The position numbers and the translations under genes are program-made. A DNA stretch of 24,177 bases from an uncultured Mycoplasmatota bacterium (GTDB lineage: Bacteria; Bacillota_I; Bacilli_A; RF39; UBA660). The DNA lies in the NCBI GenBank assembly GCA_900551525.1, contig URWD01000020.1:1-24177 (forward strand). The letters are read 5' to 3'. A model generated the notes under the pieces. It did not search any database and was not told the origin of the DNA. It worked only from the letters and a program-made list of their open reading frames with translations. Shown one piece after another: positions 15,818 to 24,053 of this stretch (its first letter is position 1; every line of letters begins with the position of its first letter).

Positions 15818-16942
15818 ATGAAAACAATTAATGATATTGAAATTAAAAATAAAAGGGTAGTATTAAGACTTGATTTTAATGTTCCGGTTGAAAATGGTGT
15901 TATTAAAGATAATTCTAAGATTGTAAAAAGTTTAAAGACAATAAATTATTTACTTGAAAATAATTGTAAAGTTATTATACTTAGTCATTTTGGAAGAATA
16001 AAAAGTGAAGAAGATAAACTTAAGAATAGTTTAAAAGTTGTTGGAAAAGAACTTGCTAATCTACTTAAAAGAGATGTTAAGTTTTTAGATAATTGCTATG
16101 GTGATAAAGTAAAAAATATTGTTGATGAATCTAGTTTAGGTGAAGTAATACTTTTGGAAAATACTAGATTTATGGATGTTCCAACCAAAAAAGAAAGTGG
16201 AAATGATTTGGAACTTGCTAAATATTGGGCAAGTTTAGGTGATGTATATATTAATGATGCTTTTGGTTCAATGCATAGAGCTCATGCATCAACTGCAGGA
16301 ATTGCTAAGTTTTTACCACACACTATTGGCTTTTTAGTTATGGATGAACTTGAACATTTAAATATTTTGATTTCTGGAACTCCACATCCTTTTACTGTTT
16401 TTATGGGCGGTGCAAAAGTTGATGATAAACTGCCTATTATTAAATCATTAATTGATAGATGTGATTATTTACTTTTAGGTGGTGGTATTGCTAATTCGTT
16501 TTTAAAAGCTAAAGGTGCTGATGTTGGCAATAGTTTGGCTACTAGTGATGAAAATGTTTTAAATGAACTAAGAGAACTTATGGATAAAAATAAAGGTAAG
16601 ATTGTTTTACCGGTAGATTTTACTATTGATGATGGTGTTATCTATGATTTAGGTAATAGAAGTATTGATTTATATAAAAAATATATTGATAATAGTGAAA
16701 TAATATTTGTTAATGGTACTTGTGGTAAGTTTGAAGATGAAAGATTTATGGAAGGAACTGAAAATTTGTTTAAAGCTTTAGCAACTACATCAGGAAAAGT
16801 AATTATTGGTGGTGGAGATACTGCGAGTGCATGTAGTAAATTTGGTTTTGAGAATAAGTTCTATTATATTTCTAGTGGTGGTGGTGCAACACTTGAATAT
16901 ATTGCTGATGGGAATTTGAAAGCTTTAGAATGGATGGAGTAA
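15818..16942 (+). CDS. pgk: Phosphoglycerate kinase
   Basis: The enzyme converts 1,3-bisphosphoglycerate and ADP to 3-phosphoglycerate and ATP in glycolysis. The N-terminal domain has RLDFNVP (17-23), LSHFGR (about 55-60), LENTRF (about 113-118) and the INDAFGSMHRAHAST loop. The C-terminal nucleotide domain has FMGGAKVDDKLPII and GGGDTASA. At 374 residues it is about 20 shorter than typical bacterial enzymes, and the usual STGGGASLE motif near the end reads SSGGGATLE. The catalytic and substrate-binding motifs are intact. It forms an operon with tpiA, which starts 1 nt after its stop. Confidence 0.96.
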   Translation: MKTINDIEIKNKRVVLRLDFNVPVENGVIKDNSKIVKSLKTINYLLENNCKVIILSHFGRIKSEEDKLKNSLKVVGKELANLLKRDVKFLDNCYGDKVKNIVDESSLGEVILLENTRFMDVPTKKESGNDLELAKYWASLGDVYINDAFGSMHRAHASTAGIAKFLPHTIGFLVMDELEHLNILISGTPHPFTVFMGGAKVDDKLPIIKSLIDRCDYLLLGGGIANSFLKAKGADVGNSLATSDENVLNELRELMDKNKGKIVLPVDFTIDDGVIYDLGNRSIDLYKKYIDNSEIIFVNGTCGKFEDERFMEGTENLFKALATTSGKVIIGGGDTASACSKFGFENKFYYISSGGGATLEYIADGNLKALEWME

Positions 16943-16943
16943 A

Positions 16944-17654
16944 ATGAAGTATTTAGTTTGTAATTTTAAAAATAAATTACTTAAAGATGATATTTTAAAA
17001 TATAACAAAAGTTTAGTGGATATTGAAACTAAAGTTAAATTAGTTTTATGCCCACCCTCAATATATCTTGATATGTTTGATAAAAGTGGATATGAACTTG
17101 GTGTGCAAGATATAAGTTCTTTTATGGATAAAACTATTACTGGAGAAATTGAAGCTACTCAAGTAAAGAGTATGGGTGCTAAATATGTAATAGTTGGTCA
17201 TAGTGAAAGAAGAATATATAGGCATGAAATAAATATTGATTTTATAAATAAGATAAATAATGCTGTAGAAAATGGACTTAATGTTATATACTGCATTGGT
17301 GAAACTTTAAATGAAAAAGAAAATGGAAGAACTTATGAAGTGTTAGAAAAACAAATAAGTGAAGTTTTAAATAATGTGGAAATTAAAAACATTATGATTG
17401 CCTATGAACCAGTGTGGGCTATTGGTACTGGTAAAGTTCCAGAAGCAGATGAAATAAAAGAAAATATTAAGTTTATAAATGATATTATAATGGAAAAATA
17501 TGAAGAAAAGTTAGATATTTTATATGGCGGAAGTGTAAATGATACTAATATTGGAGAGTTGTGCACTATTAAAGGATTAAATGGTTTTCTTGTTGGAGGA
17601 GCTTCTTTAGATCCAAATAAGGTTAAGGGTATGCTCATAGAAATGGAGAAGTAA
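16944..17654 (+). CDS. tpiA: Triosephosphate isomerase (short form)
   Basis: The 236-residue TIM barrel interconverts dihydroxyacetone phosphate and glyceraldehyde 3-phosphate. Catalytic residues are present: Lys9 (in CNFKN rather than the usual NWKMN), His86 in VGHSERR, Glu155 in AYEPVWAIGTG, and the phosphate loop LYGGSVN with GFLVGGASL near the C-terminus. It is about 14 residues shorter than usual, with a streamlined N-terminal half. It is co-transcribed with pgk; a terminator overlaps its stop codon. Confidence 0.95.
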   Translation: MKYLVCNFKNKLLKDDILKYNKSLVDIETKVKLVLCPPSIYLDMFDKSGYELGVQDISSFMDKTITGEIEATQVKSMGAKYVIVGHSERRIYRHEINIDFINKINNAVENGLNVIYCIGETLNEKENGRTYEVLEKQISEVLNNVEIKNIMIAYEPVWAIGTGKVPEADEIKENIKFINDIIMEKYEEKLDILYGGSVNDTNIGELCTIKGLNGFLVGGASLDPNKVKGMLIEMEK

Positions 17655-17672
17655 TGAAAATACTTCTTTTTT
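17647..17672 (+). terminator. Terminator of pgk-tpiA
   Basis: AGAAGTA (17647-17653) and TACTTCT (17661-17667) pair around ATGAAAA, and T continues to 17672. The left arm includes the tpiA stop codon. Confidence 0.75.
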
Positions 17673-17675
17673 AGT

Positions 17676-17718
17676 GTAAGTCAAAATTTGCACAACAGAT
17701 TACTCAAAATTTGCACAA
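17676..17718. repeat. 15-bp direct repeats, possible insertion-sequence end remnant
   Basis: TCAAAATTTGCACAA occurs twice (17681-17695 and 17704-17718), 23 bp apart, starting a few bases after a TGTAAG at 17675-17680. Short direct repeats just inside a TG terminus are the organisation of IS21-type ends. No transposase gene is nearby. The adjacent gene is decapitated exactly here, which fits a past insertion or IS-mediated deletion. The IS assignment is inference. Confidence 0.4.
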
Positions 17719-17735
17719 TTAGGTTGATATTGTGT

Positions 17736-18020
17736 TAAATTTTTGTTGAAAGTATTGGTGCTAAGCTATATCATTATAGAGAAAATGATACTGGTGTAGA
17801 AGTTGACGCTATAGTTGAATTGTCTGATGGTGAATATGGTGCGATTGAAATTAAGCTTGGGTCAAATAAAATTGAAGAAGCTGTTGAAAGTCTAAATAGA
17901 TTTTATAATTTAGCAGAAGTTAAACCAAAATTTATGTGTGTTATTTGTGGACTTTATGATGCTGTTGTAAAAAGGCCAGATGGAATATATATTTTTCCAA
18001 TAACGGCATTAAAACCATAA
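17736..18020 (+). pseudogene. C-terminal relic of a DUF4143 AAA ATPase
   Basis: An open frame after a TAA (17733-17735) encodes about 94 residues reading ESIGAKLYHYRENDTGVEVD, then AIVELSDGEYGAIEIKLG and a C-terminus DGIYIFPITALKP. That is the end of the archaeal-type AAA ATPase family with a DUF4143 C-terminal (PD-(D/E)XK-like, EVDAIVE...EIK) domain. Full proteins are about 400 residues, and the ATPase and most of the DUF4143 domain are missing. There is no ribosome site or good start codon (the first candidate start is TTG 17820, mid-domain). It is a relic, bounded on its left by the IS-like repeats. Confidence 0.75.
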
Positions 18021-18031
18021 ATAATATTATT

Positions 18032-18057
18032 AAAGATAGACTTGTTTTATCTTTTTT
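18032..18057 (+). terminator. Terminator after the DUF4143 relic
   Basis: AAAGATA (18032-18038) and TATCTTT (18048-18054) pair around a 9-nt loop and continue into TTT. It presumably belonged to the decayed ATPase gene and now insulates spo0A. Confidence 0.7.
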
Positions 18058-18065
18058 CTTTGGTT

Positions 18066-18125
18066 TGTGACATAATTCGACATAAAGTGTCAAATGTTTA
18101 CAGCACTTGACATCATGTGACAAAA
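18066..18125. promoter_or_regulatory. Cluster of 0A-box-like sites upstream of spo0A
   Basis: TTCGACA (18076-18082) is a perfect match to the Spo0A box read on the plus strand (TGTCGAA on the other). TGTCAAA (18088-18094), CTTGACA (18106-18112), TGTGACA (18066-18072) and TGTGACAAA (from 18116) are one or two changes away, in both orientations. The cluster lies 84-143 bp before the spo0A start and upstream of a TATAAT at 18156-18161 that lacks a good -35 box. Spo0A autoregulates its gene in Bacillus, so the same is likely here. Confidence 0.6.
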
Positions 18126-18208
18126 GTTTTTGTAGCTTTTTGAAATATTCTATCTTATAATGAAGTTGTGGGTGGAAGAATAAGATATATTTTGAAAGGA
18201 AAAAACAC

Positions 18209-18973
18209 ATGAAGAAAACAGTAAGAGTAGTTGTAGTAGATGACAATGAGGCAGTGATAAGGAGTGTTAAAGAGTACTTTAAAAATAGTGAGGTAGTGAG
18301 TGTTGTTGGTGGTTTCACTAATGGCAAAGAAGCTTTAAACTATTTATTATCTTGTCCGGAAGCATATGACTTATTAATGCTAGATTTAATTTTAACAGGT
18401 ATTGATGGCATTAGAATAATTGAAGAAATGAATCATAAGAAGATTAGTAAAAAGATAATGGTTCTATCAAGTTTTAAAGATGATTTTACTATTAGAAGGG
18501 TCCAAGCTTTAGGTGGTAGTTATTTTATGCTAAAACCAGTTGATATGGATGTTGTTAATAGTAGGATTATGGATTTAGTAACTCATAAGGAAGAAATGAG
18601 TATTGCAAGTTCGGGTAAAATTGAAATTAAAGTAAGTTCACTTTTACATGACTTAGGTATTCCTTCACATGTAAGAGGTTACCAATATATCAGAGAGGGT
18701 GTTATGATGCTGTATGCAGAAGATGGTATGGCAACACTTGTTACTAAAGAGTTATATCCGAAGATTGCTAATAAATATCAAACAACATCTTCAAGAGTTG
18801 AGAGAGCCATTAGACATGCTATTGAAATAAGTTGGAGTAGAGGCGATATTAAGCTTATGGAAAATTTATTTGGTAATAGTATTGATTTTGATAGAAGTAG
18901 ACCTACGAATGCTGAGTTTTTAACAACTATAGCAGATAGATTTAGAATGGATACTCAAGAACTGGTTATGTAA
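18209..18973 (+). CDS. spo0A: Stage 0 sporulation response regulator Spo0A
   Basis: The 254-residue protein is the master regulator of entry into sporulation. The receiver domain (about 4-120) has the acidic pair Asp11-Asp12, the phosphoacceptor Asp59 in LMLDLILTG, Ser/Thr in VLSS and Lys109 in MLKPVD. The DNA-binding domain (about 140-254) has LLHDLGIPSHVRGYQYIREG and the recognition-helix region TTSSRVERAIRHAIEISWSR, both nearly invariant in Spo0A proteins. AAAGGA at 18195-18200 is the ribosome site. Elsewhere spo0A usually follows spoIVB. Here it stands alone between glycolytic genes, with a 0A-box cluster upstream and a terminator at its stop. Confidence 0.96.
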   Translation: MKKTVRVVVVDDNEAVIRSVKEYFKNSEVVSVVGGFTNGKEALNYLLSCPEAYDLLMLDLILTGIDGIRIIEEMNHKKISKKIMVLSSFKDDFTIRRVQALGGSYFMLKPVDMDVVNSRIMDLVTHKEEMSIASSGKIEIKVSSLLHDLGIPSHVRGYQYIREGVMMLYAEDGMATLVTKELYPKIANKYQTTSSRVERAIRHAIEISWSRGDIKLMENLFGNSIDFDRSRPTNAEFLTTIADRFRMDTQELVM

Positions 18974-18996
18974 GCTTTGTTATTCAAGGCTTTTTT
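18972..18996 (+). terminator. Terminator of spo0A
   Basis: AGCTTTG (18973-18979) and CAAGGCT (18985-18991) pair with one G-T around TTATT, followed by T to 18996. The left arm overlaps the stop codon. Confidence 0.75.
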
Positions 18997-18997
18997 A

Positions 18998-19026
18998 TTG
19001 TAATTTTTTTTTAAGTGTGCTATTAT
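18998..19026 (+). promoter_or_regulatory. Probable promoter of gpmI
   Basis: TTGTAA (18998-19003) and TATTAT (19021-19026) are 17 bp apart, with TG one base before the -10 (extended -10). This argues for initiation after 19015, supporting the ATG at 19048. Confidence 0.5.
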
Positions 19027-19047
19027 TTTGATAGTGAAGGTGGAAAA

Positions 19048-20544
19048 ATGAAAAAGATTTTAACTATTATATTAGATGGTTTTGGTTATAGGGAAGAAGA
19101 AAATGGTAATGCTATTAAAGCGGCTCATATGAATACTTTTCATGAACTTTGGAATAAATATCCTCATGCACTACTTGGTGCTAGTGAAGAATATGTTGGT
19201 CTTGCACATGGTCAAGCTGGTAATAGTGAAGTTGGACATATGACTATTGGAGCTGGTAGACTTTTAAAACAAAATGAAATTTTAGTAAATGATTTTTTTG
19301 TAAATCCTGATATGGAAAATAAGAATGTTTTGAAATTATTAGAAAATAAAGATAAAGATGTTCATATAATGGGACTTTGTAGCGATGGAAATATTCATGC
19401 TGGTGTAGATGATTTTTTAAATATGTTTGATTTTTTAGTAAATAATGGTTTTACTAAAATACATTTTCATTTGATAACTGATGGTAGAGATACTGGTGTT
19501 ATGGATGCTAATAAATATATTGATATGATAAAAGATGCTATTAAGAAGAATAAATGCGGTGATATAGCAACTGTTGCTGGTAGATATTATGCGATGGATA
19601 GAGATGAAAATTGGGATCGAACTAAAGCGTATTATGATTTAGTTGTAGCTGGTAAAGGTACTAGTTCTATAAATATAGAAAAAAGTATTAAAAGTAGTTA
19701 TGAAAAAGGCATTACTGATGAATTTATAAAACCTATTAAATGTAGTAATAATACTATTAAAAATGGTGATGTAATTATGTGGATGAATTATAGGGCAGAT
19801 AGAGCTAAGCAAATACTTTCATCTATTGTTAACTCTAGTTCTTTTGAAGGTTTTAGTGTGCAAAATATGAAAGATACTTTAGTGTTTAGTTTTTTACCTG
19901 TTGATAAAAAAATTAAAACATATAATTTGATTGAACCATTAACTGTAAAAAATTCTCTGGGACTATATTTAAGTGAACTTGATTTTACTCAAGCTAGAAT
20001 TGCTGAAAGCGAAAAATTTCCACATGTTACTTACTTCTTTGATGGTGGTATTGATGGCAAAATTAAAGGATGTGATAAGTTTCATATTCCATCACCAGAT
20101 GTTGCTACGTATGATTTGAAACCTGAAATGAGTTGTGTTGAGGTTACTAAAAGAGTTATTTTATCAATGAAAAATGATTATGATTTTATTTTAGTTAATT
20201 TTGCTAATCCTGATATGGTTGGTCATACTGGTAATATGGATGCTGCTACGAAGGCTTGTATGGCTGTTGATATGTGCCTTTCTAAAATAATGGAAAAGGC
20301 TGATGAAAACTTTTATAAAGTTGTAATACTTGCTGATCATGGTAATGCTGATACAATGATTAATGAGGATGGAAGTGTGTGCACTACTCATACAACTAGT
20401 TTAGTTCCATTTATAATATGTGATGATAAAATTAAATTAAAAGAAAAGGGTTCTTTGATTAATGTTGCACCAACAATTCTTGATTATATGGATATCACCA
20501 TACCTAAAGAAATGGAAGGAACTGAGTCTTTAATAATTGAATAG
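19048..20544 (+). CDS. gpmI: 2,3-bisphosphoglycerate-independent phosphoglycerate mutase
   Basis: The 498-residue, Mn-dependent enzyme of the alkaline phosphatase superfamily interconverts 3- and 2-phosphoglycerate in glycolysis. It has ILDGFG (8-13, metal Asp10), the phosphoserine loop GNSEVGH (58-64, Ser60), TDGRDTG, AGRYYAMDRDENWDR, NFANPDMVGHTG and ADHGNAD. The start is ATG 19048, preceded by AAGGTGG at 19037-19043; the in-frame GTG at 19015 lies before the likely -10 box. This co-factor-independent mutase is common in sporulating Firmicutes, where pH-dependent activity helps store 3-phosphoglycerate in spores. The next gene follows after 9 nt. Confidence 0.96.
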   Translation: MKKILTIILDGFGYREEENGNAIKAAHMNTFHELWNKYPHALLGASEEYVGLAHGQAGNSEVGHMTIGAGRLLKQNEILVNDFFVNPDMENKNVLKLLENKDKDVHIMGLCSDGNIHAGVDDFLNMFDFLVNNGFTKIHFHLITDGRDTGVMDANKYIDMIKDAIKKNKCGDIATVAGRYYAMDRDENWDRTKAYYDLVVAGKGTSSINIEKSIKSSYEKGITDEFIKPIKCSNNTIKNGDVIMWMNYRADRAKQILSSIVNSSSFEGFSVQNMKDTLVFSFLPVDKKIKTYNLIEPLTVKNSLGLYLSELDFTQARIAESEKFPHVTYFFDGGIDGKIKGCDKFHIPSPDVATYDLKPEMSCVEVTKRVILSMKNDYDFILVNFANPDMVGHTGNMDAATKACMAVDMCLSKIMEKADENFYKVVILADHGNADTMINEDGSVCTTHTTSLVPFIICDDKIKLKEKGSLINVAPTILDYMDITIPKEMEGTESLIIE

Positions 20545-20553
20545 GAGGTTAAT

Positions 20554-21075
20554 ATGTATTATTATAAAGTAAAAGAAAATGAAATATTTAAATATGAGGT
20601 TTTATTTAGTGTTGAGAAAATAAAAAAACTTCAAAGAGAATTAGTTAATAATTGTGCTATAGAAGAAAAGTATGACTATATTTCTTATGGTGTGCCTTTT
20701 AGAGAAAAAGGAGTTAATTATAAAAAATTTAATTATGAATTTATTGGAGTTAAAGAAGATTTCTATGGAGATTGTAAACTTTATAAAGTTAATGTAATTA
20801 AATATGTTAATCCATACTTATATGATTTAATTGAAAAAATATTACGAGGAGATGTTTTAGCTTTAGAAGAACTTTTCTCAAGAAAAATTGAAATGAATAA
20901 AGAAAATGAAGTAAAGGATATTAATTATTATTATGATGCTTTTCAACATTTATTTGATGTAACTTTGGTTGATAAAATAGACTTGGAAACTTATAAGAGA
21001 ATAATGGAATTTGCAAGTTTGCCAGTAAGTGAAAACAAAGAAGGTTGTGAAATGATTCTTAATAGGACCAAATAA
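20554..21075 (+). CDS. Hypothetical protein downstream of gpmI
   Basis: I do not recognise this 173-residue protein. It is soluble, rich in Tyr, Lys and Glu, with no signal peptide or membrane segment. The N-terminal half looks like mixed alpha/beta (MYYYKVKENEIFKYEVLFS, then FIGVKEDFYGDCKLYKVNVI), and the C-terminal half (about 85-165) is helical. The ribosome site is TAGGAGG. It begins 9 nt after gpmI and has its own downstream terminator, so it is the second gene of a gpmI operon. Confidence 0.7.
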   Translation: MYYYKVKENEIFKYEVLFSVEKIKKLQRELVNNCAIEEKYDYISYGVPFREKGVNYKKFNYEFIGVKEDFYGDCKLYKVNVIKYVNPYLYDLIEKILRGDVLALEELFSRKIEMNKENEVKDINYYYDAFQHLFDVTLVDKIDLETYKRIMEFASLPVSENKEGCEMILNRTK

Positions 21076-21115
21076 CAATTTAATTAATAAAGTAATATTA
21101 ATTTATTGTTTTTTT
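21074..21115 (+). terminator. Terminator of gpmI operon
   Basis: AACAAT and AATTAATA (21074-21079, 21082-21089) pair with TATTAATT and ATTGTT (21096-21103, 21105-21110) across a small internal loop, followed by T to 21115. Confidence 0.75.
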
Positions 21116-21249
21116 AAATAGTTTTATACTTTTAAATTTAAATAAATACAATGATTAAAAGTAGTTCTTAACAAAATGAAAATTGTTAAGATTTTTTTCT
21201 TGACTTTTTTTAAAAAAATTTATATCCTTATAGTAGGAGGATTAGTGTA

Positions 21250-23514
21250 GTGAAAAAGACAAATAATAACAGAGGGTTTACACTGACAGAATTAATTGCT
21301 GTTATAGTTATTATAGGTATACTTATTTCTGTTGGGACAATTACTTTTATAAACGTAAGAAATAAAGTACTAAAAAAAGATTATAATAATTTAGTTACTT
21401 ATTTAGAAACAAAAGCTTCGGAATATGCAAATGATACAAATATTACTACTATTAGTGTAGAAGATTTGATAAAAGAAGGGTATGTTAATCCTGATGATCA
21501 AGATAATGTTTATAATCCTGAGACAAAAGAAAGCATGAATTGTTATATAATCAAATCTACTTTTGAAGATGGAAAATATGTGGCAAAATTAGCACAAGAT
21601 TTAGGTAAAGAAGAAGGAAAATGTAAAACTTATACTAAAACAAATAGATTTTCAATGTGTAAATATAATAATGAAACAAAAAAATGTGATAATCTTGATA
21701 AAGATGTTTGGTATAATAAAGATATTACTTTAGGGGTTAAATATAGTAATAAGGATGAAATTATAAGTGATGCAAATGCAACTTTTAATTGGACGAGTAC
21801 TAATGGATTTTCTAGTCAAGAAAATTTAGTAGAAACAAAAACTAATGTGATAAGTCAAAATACATATAAATGTGAAATTACAATTGGGGAAAATATTGAT
21901 GAAGTAAATGCTGTTATTAATATAGATAAACAAGCACCAACAATTCTTGATATAAAATATGATAAAAATTGGGCGAGTGAAAAAAATGTGGTTGTTGAAG
22001 CTTATGATATGGATGGTTCTGGCATTTTAGGTTATTCATTTGTTGATGAAAATGCAAGTTGTGGTTCATTTAAAAGTGAAAATAATAAAAAATATACTGT
22101 TGTTGGAACAAATACTTATAAAGTATGTGTAAGTGATAAAGCTGGAAATGTTTCAGAAAAAACTTTTGTAATTGATAAAATTGATACTGCTACACCTGTA
22201 GCGCCAGATATTAAAGCTAGTGATAATATAACAAGTGGCAAATGGCATAATAAAGAATTTACTCTTAATTTTACAAGTAATAATGAATTAAGTCAAAGTA
22301 TTATTACATATTACTATAGTTTTGATAATAAGAATTTTGTTTATACTGGTGATACTTTGAATGTAAGTGTTAAATATCATGATGAAACTGTTTATGTAAA
22401 AGCGTGTAATGAGGCTGGTACTTGTAGTAATGTAAAAAATTATAAGATTATGATTGATTTGGAAGCCCCAGTTATTAAAGTTAAATCTAAAACACTTAAA
22501 TATGCTCTTAGTAGTAAAGAAGATGTACTTAATAATATAACTGTTACAGATGCAGTAAGTGGTGTTGACTATGTAAATATTGTGGTTAATGATAAAGTCA
22601 TAAAAAATATTAGTACTCTTACTGCTGGGGTTTATACACTTAGATATGAAGCATATGATAAAGCTGGAAATAAATCTGTTAGTGAAAATGTTAGTCTTAC
22701 AATTTTTGTTCCTCAAGTAGATGTTGATTATACTGAGGATGAAATAACTTATGTTGTGCCAATATCTGGAACATATAGAATTAATTTGTGGGGAGCACAG
22801 GGTTCTGGTTCAGGAGGAAAAGGCGCTTATTTAGGTGTTACTGCTTATTTTGAAGCTGGTGATGTACTTACAATGGCTGCTGGAGGAACTAATGGTTATA
22901 ATGGCGGTGGTGTTGGAGCTAGCGGTACTTCAAGTGGTGGTGGAGCAACTACTGTTAAGAAAAATGGAACGTACATTGTTAGAGCTGCAGGCGGTGGCGG
23001 AGGAACTTCTGGTACTGCTGGAGGAAGTGATAATGGTTCAGGTGGTGCTAGTGCTGGTGCCGGAGCTGGAAGAAGTGGTACAAATAGTGGTGGTGGTTCA
23101 TCAAGTTTAGATTACAATTATAGCTGTAATTGTGATACTTGTGGCGGAGGATGTAAAGAACAATCTTCTTATGACTGCCGTTGTAGTACTTGCGGTGGAG
23201 GATGTAAAGAATATTATGATCATTATTGTGCTGAATGGAAGGATTGTAGTGATAAATATCCTGGTTGTAAAACATGTGTTAAAGATGTAGCAAATTGTAA
23301 AACTTATTATCCAACTTATGATTGTAATTGTCGTACTTGTCATTATTGCTCTGAATATTATCCAACTTATAGTTGTAATTGTAGTACATGTACAACAAAA
23401 GGCAACTCTGGTCGTGGCGGAAGTAATTATATTGCTAATGGAATAACTGTTGTTGAAAAAGTAAATGGTAATAGAAGTGGTAATGGTAAGTTGGAATTAA
23501 AATTTGTTAGTTAA
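21250..23514 (+). CDS. Large prepilin-like surface protein with Gly-rich and Cys-rich regions
   Basis: The 754-residue protein starts with a type III (prepilin) signal: RGFTLTELIAVIVIIGILIS (8-27), with Gly9 before the cleavage site and Glu14 at +5. A pilin-like segment follows to about 115, ending in NPETKESMNC. Residues about 150-485 hold Ig-like repeats with DKQAPTI, DGSG, VSDKAGN, DLEAPVI and YEAYDKAGN landmarks, typical of cell-surface Ig/HYR modules. Residues about 500-619 are a glycine-rich domain of the type found also beside ALK/LTK kinases (SGTYRINLWGAQGSG, then GYNGGG). Residues 626-714 carry 20 cysteines, and GRGGSNYI...GNGKLELKFV closes the Gly-rich fold. It starts at GTG 21250 after AGGAGG (21235-21240). 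It is probably exported by a type IV pilus-like or pseudopilin system whose machinery is not in the window. Confidence 0.8.
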   Translation: MKKTNNNRGFTLTELIAVIVIIGILISVGTITFINVRNKVLKKDYNNLVTYLETKASEYANDTNITTISVEDLIKEGYVNPDDQDNVYNPETKESMNCYIIKSTFEDGKYVAKLAQDLGKEEGKCKTYTKTNRFSMCKYNNETKKCDNLDKDVWYNKDITLGVKYSNKDEIISDANATFNWTSTNGFSSQENLVETKTNVISQNTYKCEITIGENIDEVNAVINIDKQAPTILDIKYDKNWASEKNVVVEAYDMDGSGILGYSFVDENASCGSFKSENNKKYTVVGTNTYKVCVSDKAGNVSEKTFVIDKIDTATPVAPDIKASDNITSGKWHNKEFTLNFTSNNELSQSIITYYYSFDNKNFVYTGDTLNVSVKYHDETVYVKACNEAGTCSNVKNYKIMIDLEAPVIKVKSKTLKYALSSKEDVLNNITVTDAVSGVDYVNIVVNDKVIKNISTLTAGVYTLRYEAYDKAGNKSVSENVSLTIFVPQVDVDYTEDEITYVVPISGTYRINLWGAQGSGSGGKGAYLGVTAYFEAGDVLTMAAGGTNGYNGGGVGASGTSSGGGATTVKKNGTYIVRAAGGGGGTSGTAGGSDNGSGGASAGAGAGRSGTNSGGGSSSLDYNYSCNCDTCGGGCKEQSSYDCRCSTCGGGCKEYYDHYCAEWKDCSDKYPGCKTCVKDVANCKTYYPTYDCNCRTCHYCSEYYPTYSCNCSTCTTKGNSGRGGSNYIANGITVVEKVNGNRSGNGKLELKFVS

Positions 23515-23525
23515 TTGGAGGATTT

Positions 23526-23903
23526 ATGAAAAAAATTGGAATATTGTTAATAACGCTTTTGTTAGTTTGTGGTTGCGGAAAGAAAAATGATAAAGGAGTA
23601 GAAGAACCTAAAACTATTGATTTTGAAGCAAAAAGAGAAGAACTTAATAATAAGCTTCTTGAATATGGTAAACTTGTTTATGAAAATGATACTTGGATTT
23701 ATGGTGATATTGAAAAAGGTGTTTATTTTATGACTTTGAAAGAGATGAGTGAAAGAAATAAATATGATATAAGTATGTTTGTTAATCCTGAGACTAATAA
23801 AGCATGTGATGTTGAAATGACAAAAATTGAATTTTATATCGATGGAAGAGAAGGTAATAAAAATACTTATCATTATAATCCTGTTTTGGATTGTGGATTT
23901 TAA
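23526..23903 (+). CDS. Small lipoprotein with pilin-like segment
   Basis: The 125-residue protein has a lipoprotein signal (MKKIGILLITLLLVCGC, lipid Cys probably 17), so it is membrane-anchored outside the cell. The mature part is charged. Residues about 35-106 recall the segment after the prepilin helix of the preceding protein: a helix ending in Y-x-ND, a short helix, then VNPETNKACDVEMTKIEFYI against NPETKESMNCYIIKSTFEDG. I recognise no named family. It lies 11 nt after the prepilin gene with TGGAGG as ribosome site, and shares its terminator, so the two products probably work together at the cell surface. Confidence 0.7.
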   Translation: MKKIGILLITLLLVCGCGKKNDKGVEEPKTIDFEAKREELNNKLLEYGKLVYENDTWIYGDIEKGVYFMTLKEMSERNKYDISMFVNPETNKACDVEMTKIEFYIDGREGNKNTYHYNPVLDCGF

Positions 23904-23930
23904 AAATAGATTGAAAAATCTATTTTTTTT
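23902..23930 (+). terminator. Terminator of the prepilin-lipoprotein operon
   Basis: AAAAATAGATT (23902-23912) and AATCTATTTTT (23917-23927) form an 11-bp stem with a GAAA loop, followed by T to 23930. The stem starts within the stop codon. Confidence 0.9.
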
Positions 23931-24017
23931 CTAAAATGAATACTATTTTTGAGTGAAAGTTTTATTAATGTCAAAAAGTTGAAAATAATAAAATTTAAAA
24001 AAATATGCAATTTTTGC

Positions 24018-24047
24018 TTGATTTTTCATAGGCTTTAATGTTATAAT
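24018..24047 (+). promoter_or_regulatory. Promoter of the gene at the right edge
   Basis: TTGATT (24018-24023) and TATAAT (24042-24047) are 18 bp apart. Initiation would fall near 24054, giving a 5' leader of about 120 nt. The preceding 23931-24017 is AT-rich with nothing else recognisable. Confidence 0.75.
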
Positions 24048-24053
24048 TATAGT

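Noticed and set aside
22835..23110. Overlapping Leu/Val-rich ORF in the Gly-rich region, and minus-strand ORFs over the Cys-rich region
   Set aside because: These are low-complexity shadows of the glycine and cysteine codons of the prepilin-like gene, with no ribosome site.
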